The position numbers were made by a program, and so were the translations under genes. 64,000 nt of DNA from Sialis fuliginosa (Eukaryota > Arthropoda > Insecta > Megaloptera > Sialidae), in the NCBI GenBank assembly GCA_961205875.1, contig OY540815.1, forward strand, positions 14,135,638 through 14,199,637, written 5' to 3'. The notes beneath the pieces were generated by a model, which was not told where the DNA came from, did not search any database, and worked only from the letters and a program-made list of their open reading frames with translations. This document shows positions 24,289 through 36,284 of this stretch, one piece after another (within the stretch, counting starts at the first letter, position 1; the number at the start of each line of letters is the position of its first letter).

Positions 24289-24980
24289 ATTAAATACTAG
24301 CGCATTGGACTCGGTGTTACCCGGGTTAATATTCACAAAATCATAGTGACCTAAAATATTCAACATGCCCACAACACACGGTTCACTGCGAATTGTTCTT
24401 TTTCCTAAACCTAACCTATCCATTAGTGAAAACCGGAATGAAATCCGCTCAATAGTACTGAGAAAATCGTGTAAAATTATATTTTCAAACTTCACGGGAA
24501 ACACCTTAGATTTTATATGAAAATCAAAATAAATAAATAGGTTAGCAACAATCATAATCAATTTCGATATTTTACTGTTCTTTATATTTCAATTTTCAAT
24601 CAATATATTTCAAAATATTTAATTGTGACATGTGTCAAAGTCATGTAATTGTTCGACAAAATATTTGAAAGAGACGTGATCACAGTAACCTAAATAAAAT
24701 AAAATATTGAAACCGTAAATTATAGAATTCTTTATTTCAACGCTACTATGTTTTTATATAAATGACAGTTGTATCTGTGTCATCATGGAAATAAAACACG
24801 ACTTGATGAAGATTTATTTAGTCTTTTGATGTTAAATCTTAGGTTTTCATAAAATTTTAATAGCCACGAACATATACAGAAAAATATTTATCTATTGGTG
24901 AAAAACGCATTGAAATCGCTTCAGTAATTCCCGAGTCTATAAGCCTCATACAAACGAACATTCATTTTTATATATAATAA
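24289..24980 (+). repeat. Retroelement-like repeat, family A, copy 3 (longest)
   Basis: The 5' block (ATACTAGCGCATTGGACTCG, GGTGTTACCCGGGTTAATAT) matches copy 2. The middle (24400-24770) is absent from copy 2. The 3' block from 24820 (TGTTAAATCTTAGG..GCATTGAAATCG) matches copies 1 and 2. A 135-codon minus-strand frame, the longest in the window, runs through it; its best-looking part is antisense to the conserved 5' block, so it is not a gene. Confidence 0.75.
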
Positions 24981-27580
24981 TAATAATTTTTAAATAGGTA
25001 TTTAATGACAGTAATTTCAAAGTAACTGTATTTAAATTTCAGGTAGTTTAACATAAATCTTTGATCTCTAGTTTGATACAATATAAAAATTCAAACTCAA
25101 AAAGCGAAGTAAGGCTCAACAAATTAATATAAATCTTTCATCCGTATGAAATATAATAAATGAAAATTATAAATATGAGTGGTCTTGGTTATTAATGAAT
25201 CCTTAAAGCTTCAGGAAGGGACTGGATGAAGAATTGCGGTTTTACCACACATGCAAACAATGGTGATGGCGGTATGTATACAAGAAGGTAGCGCTCTGGA
25301 TCCGCGATAATACCGTCTTTAAATTAACGTTTATAAACTATTTAGATTTTTTTTTTAATATTAAGCTTCTTGCAATTATAGACTAGAACAAGAGTGGGTA
25401 AAAATTATTTACTTATTATTTCATCTGGGGAAAAGAAAACTCGAACGATAAAAAACGACATCAATTATTAGGAAATTAAAAATTTTGAGGTGAAAAAGTT
25501 GAAAGGTGGTAAATTCTAAAATGAATAAAAAATTCTCAATCAAATATGGCCCGTGGACTGATTTTTGTGCACGCCTGGCTTGAATAATTTTTTTCTTCTG
25601 TTATAGGTACGAAGTATGATGCAAAATAGAATTTGAGTAAAATTATTTTATAATTTGTTTATTTTTGTGGATAAATTGTTAAAAATAAAAAGTAAACAAT
25701 AAACTAATATTTTCAACGAATATTACTAATACTTCTAATTACTAACATTAGTAACAACATGGTGATTAGTTTTGTTATTTTCATAAACAATTCATGAATT
25801 ATTTATCATATTTCCTCCCATCTTGGTTTGATCAGCTCAGAAGACATCATGTATGTATATATACATGCATATGTATGTACATACATATATCCAAACTAAT
25901 CTTGACTCAAAACAAATTTAATCAAACATATAATATATTATAACCCCAATTTATAGGTACTAACCGTACACACCGGTAATTCAGAACTCTGCTGGAGTTA
26001 CTGACATGGGACCAAACAACCCCCTCCCCCCAGTCAGTATCAACAATGCACAAAATACAAAGACAAAAACCGTTGGTATTCTCTTGTAGTACCGTGTGTA
26101 GTCATGTATAATGATGAACTTCCATGTATATCTTGATGCTCAGTTATGCTGCTTACTACAATTTATTGTACATGATGAATGGCGCGTAAACATTCTACGT
26201 AATTGTTTTCGCGTAGGTACTATATTTTATAAATTATATGTTAACCTCGGATTCACGTTTTTGGGAGAGTTAAGATGTTGGTAAAAATAAATCAACTGTG
26301 ATGTTTTAGTTTTACAGAATCTGACCGAATTATAATTTTTTTTAAATAATAAAACCTATTATAGGGGGGTATTAAAAATAATAAATAAAATTATTTATAT
26401 AAAATTTTTACTCATAATGTACAAAGTAAAAAGTTTATTAAAACACGATGACAAAATCCAAATCTGAAAAGTTCCAATATCTGACAACAAATAACATCCA
26501 TGTTAAAATATCAATAATTCAGAAATCATAAATATTTAATATTTCACACTCCGAACACAAAATCCGAGTGAAATATAAATATAGAATGTGAAATTGATTT
26601 AGAGATTTAGATGATGATAAAGCTGGAAATATATAAATAAGTAATTACACTTCGTTCGATCGTACTGCTCTGAAAAATCTGATAAAGCAAAATATTTAAA
26701 TATTAATTTTTATAAAAAAATACAAGATATTTCAATTTTCGTATATAAGATTATATTTTATAATATTAATAATATTTCGAGTGCGAGTCGAGCTTCGTGT
26801 ACTAGTGTCACGTACCGTATGTTTTTTTTTCAATATATTTACTATTAGCAAATTAAAGAATCACTAGTTATATTTAATAAGTCTTCATACATGTTCTTAT
26901 TCATTTTTCAGATTTTCCTCACTATATCTTTCGGAGAATATTTTTATGATTTAAAAAAAAAAAATATTATATTAGATATATATAATTTGTTAAAAGAAGA
27001 TTAAATTTTTTTTAATACCTTTTAATAAAAGGACTATATCTGCGGGGTTCTGGGCTTTATCTTTTTAAGCCAAATAGTTAATCTAGTATTGATTACCAGT
27101 AACAAAAACTTCCCTACACAAATTGGTATTAAAGGACTAACGAATAAACATAGAATATACAGAAAACGGGAAGAATTCTTTAGAAGTAAGGTATCTATTT
27201 ATAATGAATATAAGAAATTAATCCTGAAAAGTTTTAATAATAAATATTGATTGAAAGCATTCAAGTGAAGAGCAAAAAGGCACAAACATACATACACCAG
27301 TAATTTCAATAAAATATTTCATAGTAGAGAAATTTTATTGGAAACACATACACATTCACAAAGTACATCCATCAAATTTGGACGTACATATATAGCTTGT
27401 TTCAGTTCAAAGGGTCGTCATATCGAATGTAGTAGCATCCACTTTCAAGCCTTGCAATAGCAACAGTATATACGTGGTCCAAATAGGATAAAACATCAAA
27501 TCAGTGGCGGAACATGTGAATGTTCTTTTATGAAAAAACAAAATAAATTTTTCCTTTTTTTTTCAAAACACGTGTCTCTT
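24981..27580. other. AT-rich non-coding stretch
   Basis: No gene. Moderately complex patches lie at 25200-25320 and 25960-26230. A CATA/TATG palindromic microsatellite lies at 25850-25890. CAGTGGCGGAACATG at 27504 looks like a hAT terminal repeat without a visible partner. Confidence 0.28.
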
Positions 27581-27584
27581 GTAA

Positions 27585-27785
27585 CCTGAATCAGTGAGAG
27601 TTCCACTGATTCCTTCAGTGAACGTACAAGTCACTAGTCTATACCAGTATTTACTGATCAATCAGTGATTTTGGCCATATTAACAACGATCTACTGATTT
27701 GTTCATTGGTTATCCACTAGTCTACTCTTCACTATTTCACATTGCAGAGTAGTCTGATAAATCAGTGACTATTCACTGATTGAGG
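27585..27785. mobile_element. Miniature element with dense ATCAGTGA motifs
   Basis: The left end CCTGAATCAGTGAGAGT and the reverse complement of the right end, CCTCAATCAGTGAATAGT, are near-identical terminal inverted repeats. Inside, ATCAGTGA or its complement recurs about eight times in both orientations, and CACTAGTCTA occurs twice. No clear target duplication. It fits a miniature inverted-repeat transposon with sub-terminal binding repeats. Confidence 0.7.
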
Positions 27786-28595
27786 TTTAGAGAGTAGGTA
27801 TAATATACAACATAATACAAATGTGGAAGATGGATTGATCAATAATTTGATTCACTAATTAAATAAACCATATTATCAAAAATTGTTGTATTATTTAAGA
27901 TGGAATGCCCCATAAAAAAATGAACATGGAGTCAATTCTAACAAATTCTAAAAAAATGTGTCTAAATTAGGAATTTTTCTTATAAAAATTATTTATTTTT
28001 GATGCGGGCGAGTAACGCGATCTGTTTATCTCTTGTTATACATATTGATTGTATGAATAATTAGCTCTAAAGCATCTATAGGTGCATTTTCACTAATTCG
28101 AAAACACGCCGGTATGTATTAATTACGTCATACGTTCATTGATAATATGTACAAAATTTACATGCATAGCTCACACATACATTACGGAATTTAGATCTGA
28201 GTTTATACTTGTCAATTAATTAAGTAAATTGCTAGCATACATTCGATGCGCAAAGTAGGTTAATAGAAAATTAGATGAAATTCTTAATCAGTGTTGATTA
28301 TTAAATGTGTTAATCAATTTTGTTGTATCTTTTATGAACAAAAATGATAGTTTGTTTAATATTAAAAATTAAAACTTATTTTAAATCTCCATATATTTGT
28401 TTTGAGCTAATTTGTAACTAATATTGCTTACTAAAATTCTTGTACATAATTATCAAATATTTAGTCGGTCGGCAAAAAGATATTACATTGATCCAATTTA
28501 TTTATTATACATCAAACATTTTAAAGAAAAAAATTAATATATTTATAACGCAAAGAAAAAATGTTTATCTTAATATTTTTCTTGTAAAATAAAAT

Positions 28596-29297
28596 AAAAC
28601 GACCAAGAATTATTTTCCAAAAATTTTCATAAACTATTCTATTTGTTATAATTTTCATTGAAAGTACTAATTAAAAGCTATACATTCTGTATTTCTTTTT
28701 TTAGATTTTTTGCATCGATGGTTTAGAAATTAGAAGGGGGTGCGCTCTGATAATTACATTTAAAAGCAAATATATCGTGACTGAAGGGTTAAAATCAAAA
28801 GGTCAATTAACATTTTTTGCATTTTAGGAGACCTATCTAAAGACAACGGGGTAAGTGGAAAAAAAAATGTGAATACACTTTTTAGTCTATGAGAACGGGA
28901 TCCAAAAATACTTTGACAGTGGTCGTTATAATTTTCATTGAAATTTTCATTAATAGCTACATTCTCGATTTTTTTCAAATATTTTATATCGATAATTTAA
29001 AAAATAGAGTGAAGGGGGACGCTCTGATCGTTTTTGAATCAAATATATCGTGACTGAAGGGTTTAAAGGTCATACAACAGTTTTTGTTGCATTTTAGGGG
29101 ACCTATCTAAAGACACTTCACTAAATAGATTAAGTGAATTTTTTTTAAGTCCAAAAAATTTTTTTATTTTATTTTTTAAATCTTATCATTTCTGTTTTTG
29201 GGTTATCAGTCTTCATCCATATACCAAATTTCATCTTAATCAGTATGAAATTTATATATACTATAATGGTTCTTAGTTTTTTACAGAACCCATAAAA
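28596..29297 (+). repeat. Lepidopteran-type 'CGGCCAAGTGCG' repeat, copy with internal 278-bp duplication
   Basis: Shares GCAAATATATCGTGA, GAAGGGTTAAAATCAAAA, ACCTATCTAAAGACA and TACCAAATTTCATCTTAAT with 33214-33666. Within this copy the segment starting TATAATTTTCATTGAAA at 28647 is repeated from 28925, about 278 bp later, giving two tandem units. It ends in TTACAGAACCCATAAAAA, the decayed 'GGAACCCTAAAA' terminus. Confidence 0.8.
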
Positions 29298-29509
29298 ACG
29301 GAGTTTTTGAACTGAAGGAAATATCGTTCATTAATATTATGAAACGCATTCAACAACCATGAATTGATAGTAATAATGAAGAAATAAGTACTTTATATTA
29401 AAGTAAAAATTCATTACTTTTTTACTTTTAATGAATTTTTACATTAAAATATTAATGAACGATATTTCTTTCAGTGTGTTATTGTAGAGTAGGTATACAT
29501 AGCTATATT

Positions 29510-29830
29510 TTATCATTCAAAGCCCGCCGCGCCACTGAACCATGTGTGTGAAGAGCTATATAGCTCGAGAGGCGGACACGGAGGACGACGCGATTCCGAA
29601 GAGCAGATCTGTTTATATTTGGATTTGTGTTAGTTTCCACGCTATTTACGTGACCTATCCGTACTCGCGGTTAATTATACTGTATTAAAGTGGATACAAT
29701 GTAAACACGTCCTGTGCACAGAACGGGATTTGTGAGGAAAAACTAGTCTGGCAATGTTGTCGAGATCAAAAGGCTTTTCAAACTTTTCTCACTTGTGCAA
29801 AACTTACGACTAACTCAACTTTTTTATATT
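29510..29830. promoter_or_regulatory. Complex GC-richer patch, candidate regulatory module
   Basis: Contains AGCCCGCCGCGCCACTGAAC, AGAGCTATATAGCTCGAGAG (a palindrome AGAGCTATATAGCTC), CGGACACGGAGGACGACGCG, GTTAATTATACTG and TGTAAACACG (forkhead-like). It lies only about 200 bp from ratchet-point candidate 2. No open frame. Confidence 0.3.
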
Positions 29831-29982
29831 TATTTATCAATAACATCATATAGGTCAGTTAACAAAACTGTTGATTTGTGAAGATAATATTTGCTTTCTC
29901 AACGGTACAAAGACAAAAATAATAATTTGATGAAGTCAGTATATATTACATATACGAGTAAGTTGTTTTATAAATGACTTAC

Positions 29983-30016
29983 GTGCTTCAGCCAATGTAG
30001 ATTGAAATTTACATAC
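29983..30016 (-). other. Recursive splice site (ratchet point) candidate 2 with 34-nt RS-exon
   Basis: On the minus strand TTAGTTTTTTCTTTGTTTCAG runs straight into GTATGTAA at 30016/30017. This combines a textbook polypyrimidine tract and CAG with a good 5' splice site, and TTAATTA branch-like sequence lies just upstream. A second, perfect 5' site, GCAC then GTAAGT (plus-strand 29977-29982), follows 34 nt later. The 34-nt segment is open in its first frame, but the length is not a multiple of three and it begins GTATGT, as expected for a zero-length-exon device rather than a coding microexon. Confidence 0.65.
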
Positions 30017-30049
30017 CTGAAACAAAGAAAAAACTAATTAATTACAAGA

Positions 30050-33000
30050 AAATGAATTACGATAAAAAGTACACATTCAAAAATCGTATTACAAGTATCT
30101 AACATTAAAACACATTTTTTGAAAAGATAATATGCTATTCGAACTCAATTTTTATCAATTTTAATAAAATGCCATCCCACACAATAAACATTTCCCTTCA
30201 AGAAAGATATATATTGATTTGTATAAAATACCAAGAAAACATATGTTCCAGCATGATATATTTGAAAAGATAAAATAACCGTGCGATTTTTATTTCTGTG
30301 CTTATCGGTAAATATTGAATAATGAAATAACTATTATATATTCATGTATTTATTAACATTTCGAACGAGGTACGCCGGTTCAATTGCTATACTCGAAGAC
30401 AGTAAAACTGAATTTATGTTCGACATTTAAGAAAAATGAAAGTTTCCAGGCAGTAAAATTTGATATATCGGCAAATCAAGAAGCGCGTTATTGCTGTTCT
30501 TTATAGTTGGCGTTATTGTTGAACAGTTCCTATTTTCAATGTTGAACAGAACAAAGATATGAATTTTTTTATATAAATTTATTAACAAAAAGCAATTTGA
30601 AAAACATAAATAAAACACACTTAGTCTATTGTTATTTAATACGAATGACTGGGCATAAACTAAGAGACAAATTGGTTCACGAAAGATGCAAAGATATGAA
30701 GAAAACCGATTTAGACGAGTATTCGATATTATTAAACTACTTTTTTTAAATACCTTATAACAAATCGAAATTTAAAATACTTATAAAGAATTGAGAGTAA
30801 TATAAAAGCAATGGAAAATATATTTTCCTAGAAAAACACAAGTAAAGCTTGATATATTGTAAATTGTATTAAAAACAATAACAATTCAACAACATTGTGA
30901 ATAATAATAAGATCTGAATGTAAACACAAAACAAATACAATAAAATATATCATTCAACAAAAGAATTATGTACGTATGTGAATTTGTATAAAATTCCACA
31001 TAATAAAGATGTCTGATATTTTAACGTAGGTATGACAGACTAGTATGTATAGGTATTATTACCATATAAAGTAAAAATATGATTATGCAATATAAATTTA
31101 ATGTGAATATTTGCAAGCTTGGATATTGCATATTGAAAAAAGATACATAATTAGTAAATAAGGGACTAGCTCCCCAAAATATTTAACCTTACTTTGTGCA
31201 GGTTTACATTTTTATTAGAAAATATACATTTGTCTGAATACGGACCTGGTATAATATTTAATATTAGTAATATAATATAGCCTTAACAAAATCTATAGAG
31301 TCTTCAGCTTTCTAACAATAAAAGTCCCATCAAAATCGGTTTAGTAGTTCTCGTATCAAGAAGGAACAAATACACATACACACATTTTAAAAACTCAAAA
31401 AATTACATCGTGCAAATAGAGCCTACATATTTATATATTAATATTGATTATAAATAAATAAATAAATAAGTGAATGGTTTCGTTTACTGATTTTTTTTAA
31501 ATTAGTCGTATTATCTTCTGAACGGCTTGCATGAATAGGTACCACATCACAAAAATCACATACCATATTTGCAATCAATTACGAATAACAATAACATTAA
31601 TCATTGGAGTATTATTTTCATTCTAACCCCATTGACTGATTTCTCGTGCCATTAAACCGGAGCAAAGAACAATATTCGTGCAGAGGCTCGGCTGCAATAT
31701 GTGCAAAATCAACACTGATTAACAATTCCATCTCATTTTCTATTGTCCTCCCTTACGTCGAATGCATACAAGCAATTTATAAATTCGTTGTCAATGTATC
31801 AATGCAAGTTTAAATTCCATAATGTTCGTTTGTGTGTATGTGGTTTATACGTAGATATAATATAAAAATACGTGCTTTGAACAAATGAAAATGTAGATTA
31901 AATTTATCTAAATATAAACAATAGCACCAATTATTGTAATATGAATCAAAATATCGTTAGCAAAAACTTTTATATAATTAAATATTCTAACCTACTTTTC
32001 TGTTTTGAATATAAAATAAAATAAATTTATATTTAATTATAATCGATTATACATATTATATACATATACGATTAACGATATTTTTCTGAAAAGCGATATA
32101 AATTGAACAACGATTTTGAATATATAAAATTGAGATACATAGTTATAAAACCTTTTTTATAAAGGATTTACTATGATGCAATTATTTTTGTAGAACTGTT
32201 TTGTTCCATGCAACAAAATATATGTATATTCTACATCAATTAGTCCGTTGATTTTTACAAAGCGTTGCATAAAATAATCGTATTATCATTTAAACGTTCA
32301 TGGCGAATTAAGCACTATAAAGCTCTCACTAAAACGCCACGATTTAACTTTATTTGTGCTTAAATTTGCACTAACTAAAACACATACCATTTATTTTACA
32401 GTAGAGATATTATTTTAATGAACAAGAATAGTATTATAAAATGTTTATTCAATTTTATACATACATTTAGTAAAAACTGCACATTATAATTATTTGATGA
32501 ATAAGGCACTTATTGTTAGTTAAAATACATATATATTGTTTTGATAGAAACAACATATATTTTAGCGAAATCTTTTATACATTAATTATATACATACATA
32601 TGTATTTGTATATGTATATAAAAAAAAAACATAATAAATTCAAACAAATTATGCCAATAACATTTTCCTTCCTATATCAATTCCTAGACAGGTTTCAAGT
32701 TAAAATTGGATTTACCGATTTGTACAGGGGTATGTAATTCGTTATCACTTTTTACTTCTGGATCCCTTTGCAATAGGACATTTGCATACACATAAATTAT
32801 TTCATTTAGTTCAGAGATGTATCTCACTGTTTCAACCCCCCTCTTCGCGCTGTTTTTACTGTACACAAATTTGATAGTGTTTTGTTACTGTTCAATTGCT
32901 TTACGTCTGTTACGATATGACGTAATCATTTAAATGTTAGTTATATAATTTCACGTATGTTGATTGTGTGTATGCGTATTTAATCAATGGAGTATGTCTT

Positions 33001-33080
33001 TGAAATGTTCTACTCTATTTGTAACATATGCTGTGATTACACGTAGCATTTTGATGATTAAAACACACATCCTTAATCCT
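30050..33080. other. AT-rich non-coding stretch
   Basis: No gene. A retroelement-tail phrase AAGTCCCATCAAAATCGG with TTTAGTAGTTCTCG and an ACACATACACACA tail lies at 31320-31386. A moderately complex patch at 31620-31800 could be regulatory. Confidence 0.3.
31290..31390 (+). repeat. Retroelement 3'-tail fragment
   Basis: The phrase CCATCAAAATCGGTTTAGTA followed by an ACA-rich simple tail is the generic insect RTE/SINE 3' end. Nothing recognisable lies upstream, so it is 5'-truncated. Confidence 0.5.
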
Positions 33081-33082
33081 TA

Positions 33083-33666
33083 ATATATATAAAGTTCAAC
33101 GTCTCTCTGTCTGTCTGTCCGTTAGTGCGTTTATCACTCGAGAACCACTTATCCGATTTACGTAGTGGAATTTTAATGATGTAAAGAGATTTCAAAACAA
33201 AAATTCAGAAATAAAACGGCCAAGTGCGTGTTGGGTATTAATTCTCACTACGATTTATAAAAGAGTTATTTCAAGTTTTTCATGAACTATTCTTGCTACA
33301 GTGTTCGTTATATATTTCATTGAAAGTATTAATTAAGAGCTACATTCTGAATTTTTTTCAGATTTTTCGAATCGATAGTTTAGAAAATATGGAGGGGACG
33401 CTCTGATAAGCACTTTGAATGCAAATATATCGTGATTAAAGGGTTAAAATCAAAAAGTAATTTTTTGTTGTTGTTTTTTAGATCTATCTAAAGACACCCG
33501 ACTCAATGGGATAAGTGAGAAAAAATAATTTGAATATATTTTTCAGTCTTTAGGTCATCAATCTACGTATACCAAATTTCATCTTAATAGGTATAAAATT
33601 TTTATAGATAGACGAACAGAGCAAAACTATAAGGGTTCCTAGTTGTCTATACATAACCCTAAAAAT
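33083..33666 (+). repeat. Lepidopteran-type 'CGGCCAAGTGCG' repeat, best copy
   Basis: 33083-33213 has AAGTTCAACGTCTCTC, TGTCTGTCTGTCCG and CACTCGAGAACCACTT. 33214 onward begins AAAACGGCCAAGTGCG and runs in register with 28596-29297 to AAGGGTTCCTAG and ACATAACCCTAAAAA. The AACGGCCAAGTGCG start and the AAGGGTTCC / ACCCTAAAAA end are characteristic of a moth and butterfly repeat (recognised from memory). This is the main basis for the organism guess. Confidence 0.8.
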
Positions 33667-33669
33667 AAA

Positions 33670-34600
33670 TGAAATGAATTCAATGTAAAAAAAATTAGAT
33701 CCATACTGAACATAAGAATTTCGTTTTATATAATTCAGTCACATTCAAGCATTTTTTTTTGTTTCATCTCACACCAGTCTCCTTTACATACACCTACATA
33801 TATTAAAGAAATAAATAGGAGGTAATTTTCACACAAATATTCACCACAGTACACAATACTGATAAGCCATATTGTATAGACCTTTGTTCATTGTTAACGT
33901 CTTTTGAAAATTTCGCACAAAAGCTTATATACGATCGTTCTACAACCATGTAAACAAGAAATATAGATGTGTTTAATTAATAATAATTACATACATATAT
34001 GTAATATGTATATTGTATATAAATTATACATCAATTAAATGATTTATATACCGTTTATCGCCCAATATTGTATATACACAAAATATTTCTTGCGCTTGGA
34101 AAATTACATTTAATTGTTTTTATACAAAATAATATGCGAATATATTTTTAAAATTACTACACTCGTACTCGATACAAATAAACCAATTATTTTTAAAAGG
34201 CAATTATATTATTAAATGATACCAATTAACATGAAAAATAATATAATATAGAATAATTTCAAATATGACAAGCATTTATCTTCCTCTAATTTCATTTAAA
34301 TCACAAAACATTCAGAAAATTTATCAAAGCATAAAAGCCGTATATTTGTCAACAAAAAGATACGCAAGTTTGAATAATTAAAAAGTTTAAACATGACAAA
34401 ATTACACACAAGCAATAAAAAACAAATAAAAAAACTTTGTACTTATAGCGCAGAACTCTGAAACAATCAACGCCGATGTAAGCCTGTTTAAAACATACAT
34501 ACATGCTCAAACAAAGTATACAATAACAAAGGGTCCGGTTCGGAAATAAACAAAGTACAATTCACTCTTCCTTTTTGAGAGGGTTCAACAGCCTAATAGT
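33670..34600. other. AT-rich non-coding stretch
   Basis: Nothing recognised. ATACATATAT-type low-complexity sequence at 33990-34050. Confidence 0.3.
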
Positions 34601-34985
34601 CAGTGGCGCCTAAATAGGGAAACCCCTTGAAACATGGACACCTCAAAACTTAGAACCCTGTAAGCATTGATAGCTTATTGAAAAATGAAACAAATTGCAT
34701 TGCTCAGTAGTGGTATGCTTGCCTGTCACGCGGGCGGCTCGGGTTCGATTCCAGGCCGATGCATTACGTATGATGCTTCTGCTCTGCTTAAATGGACAAA
34801 GTCTGAGATACCCGGTCCATTTCGTAGAAACTGGAGAAACTGCTAAATTCCCAATGACAGAGACAACTTTCGTAAACTTAAATAGAACTGGGTTGCTGTC
34901 AAGGGGGTAAGGCATAAACGTCGGAGGTAATACAATGGGCTTATGGCCTACGTGCTTGCGAAAGCCAGAGCGATCGCCTTTAAAG
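34601..34985 (+). repeat. Composite repeat with hAT-like start and tRNA-derived head
   Basis: CAGTGGCGCCTAAATAGG at 34601 looks like a hAT terminus. A tRNA-like segment (34697-34763) follows, then a body of about 220 bp with normal complexity up to GCGATCGCCTTTAAAGG. The tRNA-like head plus unrelated body is the plan of a tRNA-derived SINE. A right partner for the hAT-like end may be GACCGCCACTG at 35280-35290; the flanking 8-mers match at only 5 of 8, so the link is weak. The overlapping frames on both strands here are by-products. Confidence 0.4.
34697..34763 (+). pseudogene. tRNA-Gly-derived pseudogene with GTC (Asp) anticodon
   Basis: GCATTGC opens the acceptor stem and GCCGATGCA closes it (six of seven pairs, one G-U). 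The anticodon arm is CTTGC, loop CTGTCAC, then GCGGG. The T loop is GGGTTCGATTCC. Overall it matches the body of insect tRNA-Gly(GCC), but the anticodon reads GTC instead of GCC, the D arm is about 4 nt short and its stem is broken, and the T stem has one mismatch. Total length is 67 nt. A functional tRNA is unlikely; it is a pseudogene or SINE head. Confidence 0.8.
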
Positions 34986-35277
34986 GACGCAGAGAAATTA
35001 GTAAAACTCGAAACTCATTAAATGGAAAATACTTGTATAGGAGACAGTTATTATTATAACATTAGCATTTTATTGATATTTTGTTTAATATAAAAGCAAA
35101 AAGTAATTAAAGATATGTTTATTGTTTATGTTATTCATTCATATTCAATAAGACCAGTGAGATAAATGTTCTGTTCTCGATATAAAATATCAATAGACAC
35201 TAATTTCTATACACATAATTTTATTTAATGCTTGTAGATATGTATTATATTAAACTACATTGTAATAAAATTTTCGA

Positions 35278-35415
35278 AGGACCGCCACTGCTTGTAGGCC
35301 ACCAGCAACCCCTGTGCACCTTGGGGAATGCGATTCCCTGTCCATCTAACCCTGCGCTTACCCCCGACACGACGCACGCCCGAGTTCTCTTCGCCCTAGT
35401 GTCAGGTTGACACTT
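35278..35415. other. Short GC-rich island of unknown origin
   Basis: About 130 bp of GC-rich DNA (ACCAGCAACCCCTGTGCACC, TGGGGAATGCGATTCCC, CCCGACACGACGCACGCCC, AGTGTCAGGTTGACACT) lie in AT-rich surroundings with abrupt edges. GGGAATGCGATTCCC and AGTGTCAGGTTGACACT are near-perfect palindromes. It crosses a 60-codon plus-strand frame with no domain. It may be a transferred or retroposed fragment. Confidence 0.45.
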
Positions 35416-35419
35416 TTGT

Positions 35420-36280
35420 GATTTCAGATTTGCATTCCGTTATATAAACTTGGTAAAACAGGAAGGGGACTTTTTCTTCCTGTATTCTTTTGAATTAATT
35501 TCATAAAATAAAGCATCGATTTTAAATCATTTGATGTTGAAATTGTATTAATTTTTTATTACGTCAAAGGTATGTATAATGCATATAAAAACGAAGAACT
35601 GAAGTTTTGATTTATTATTCATATGCACTGAATATTGATTGTTTAAAATACAATAAAATGCATTTTTGCTTTCTCGCAATATCGAAGATACGAGAAGCTT
35701 TGTGATCGTTTAAAAACGAGACAAAAAAATTGTTCTCCGATTTCAAAATTTTAATTTAATCTTTCCGTTTCAGGTCAAGACAAACACTTTTCGTTCCGTG
35801 TCTGTCTGTGTGTCCGCGTGTCTGTCCCCTGAATCCTTGTCAAACGCATAACTATATAATATTTATTTTTTTAAGATATCTCACGAACGACACATGTTAC
35901 GTGAAAATTTTATAGAATCTTTTTTATAGAGCATTCAATTTCCTATAATACAACGTTTGTTGTAAAATATTTCTTTACAAAAAATTTATCTCAATTTACT
36001 TTAAAAAATCGTGTTTATCTGAACACTTATTGGGTTTTTATTTAAATTGTTCAATAATTAACTATTTTTGATGAATTTAGCACGAGGAAGCACTGTGCAT
36101 TTATTTAGCAGATGTTTTTCTCATTTAATAAATATTTTTGCACGACAGAAAAAATATGTTTGCTCCTCCCCCAGGAAGAATCATTTCTTCATGTCAATTT
36201 TCATCGCCCATCATGACCTAGCGCTCCATATAACTTTGTCACTCTTATTTTTAAACGAATAAAATTGTGCATCACAAAAT
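35420..36280. other. AT-rich non-coding stretch
   Basis: No gene. CTTTCCGTTTCAG at 35761-35773 followed by GTCAAGAC and a TGTCTGTCTGTGTGTCC run resembles a repeat start more than an exon. Confidence 0.28.
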
Positions 36281-36284
36281 CGAG

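Noticed and set aside
24154-24561. Longest open frame (135 codons, minus strand)
   Set aside because: Runs antisense through repeat family A; its best-looking part is the complement of the block conserved with 6152-6260. No domain.
27504-29536. hAT element from CAGTGGCGG (27504) to CGCGCCACTG (29536)
   Set aside because: Flanking 8-mers (CATCAAAT versus AACCATGT) do not match and termini agree over only about 8 bases.
34601-35290. Single 690-bp hAT element
   Set aside because: Terminal match is only 8 bases and flanking 8-mers agree at 5 of 8; kept as a weak idea inside the composite repeat entry.
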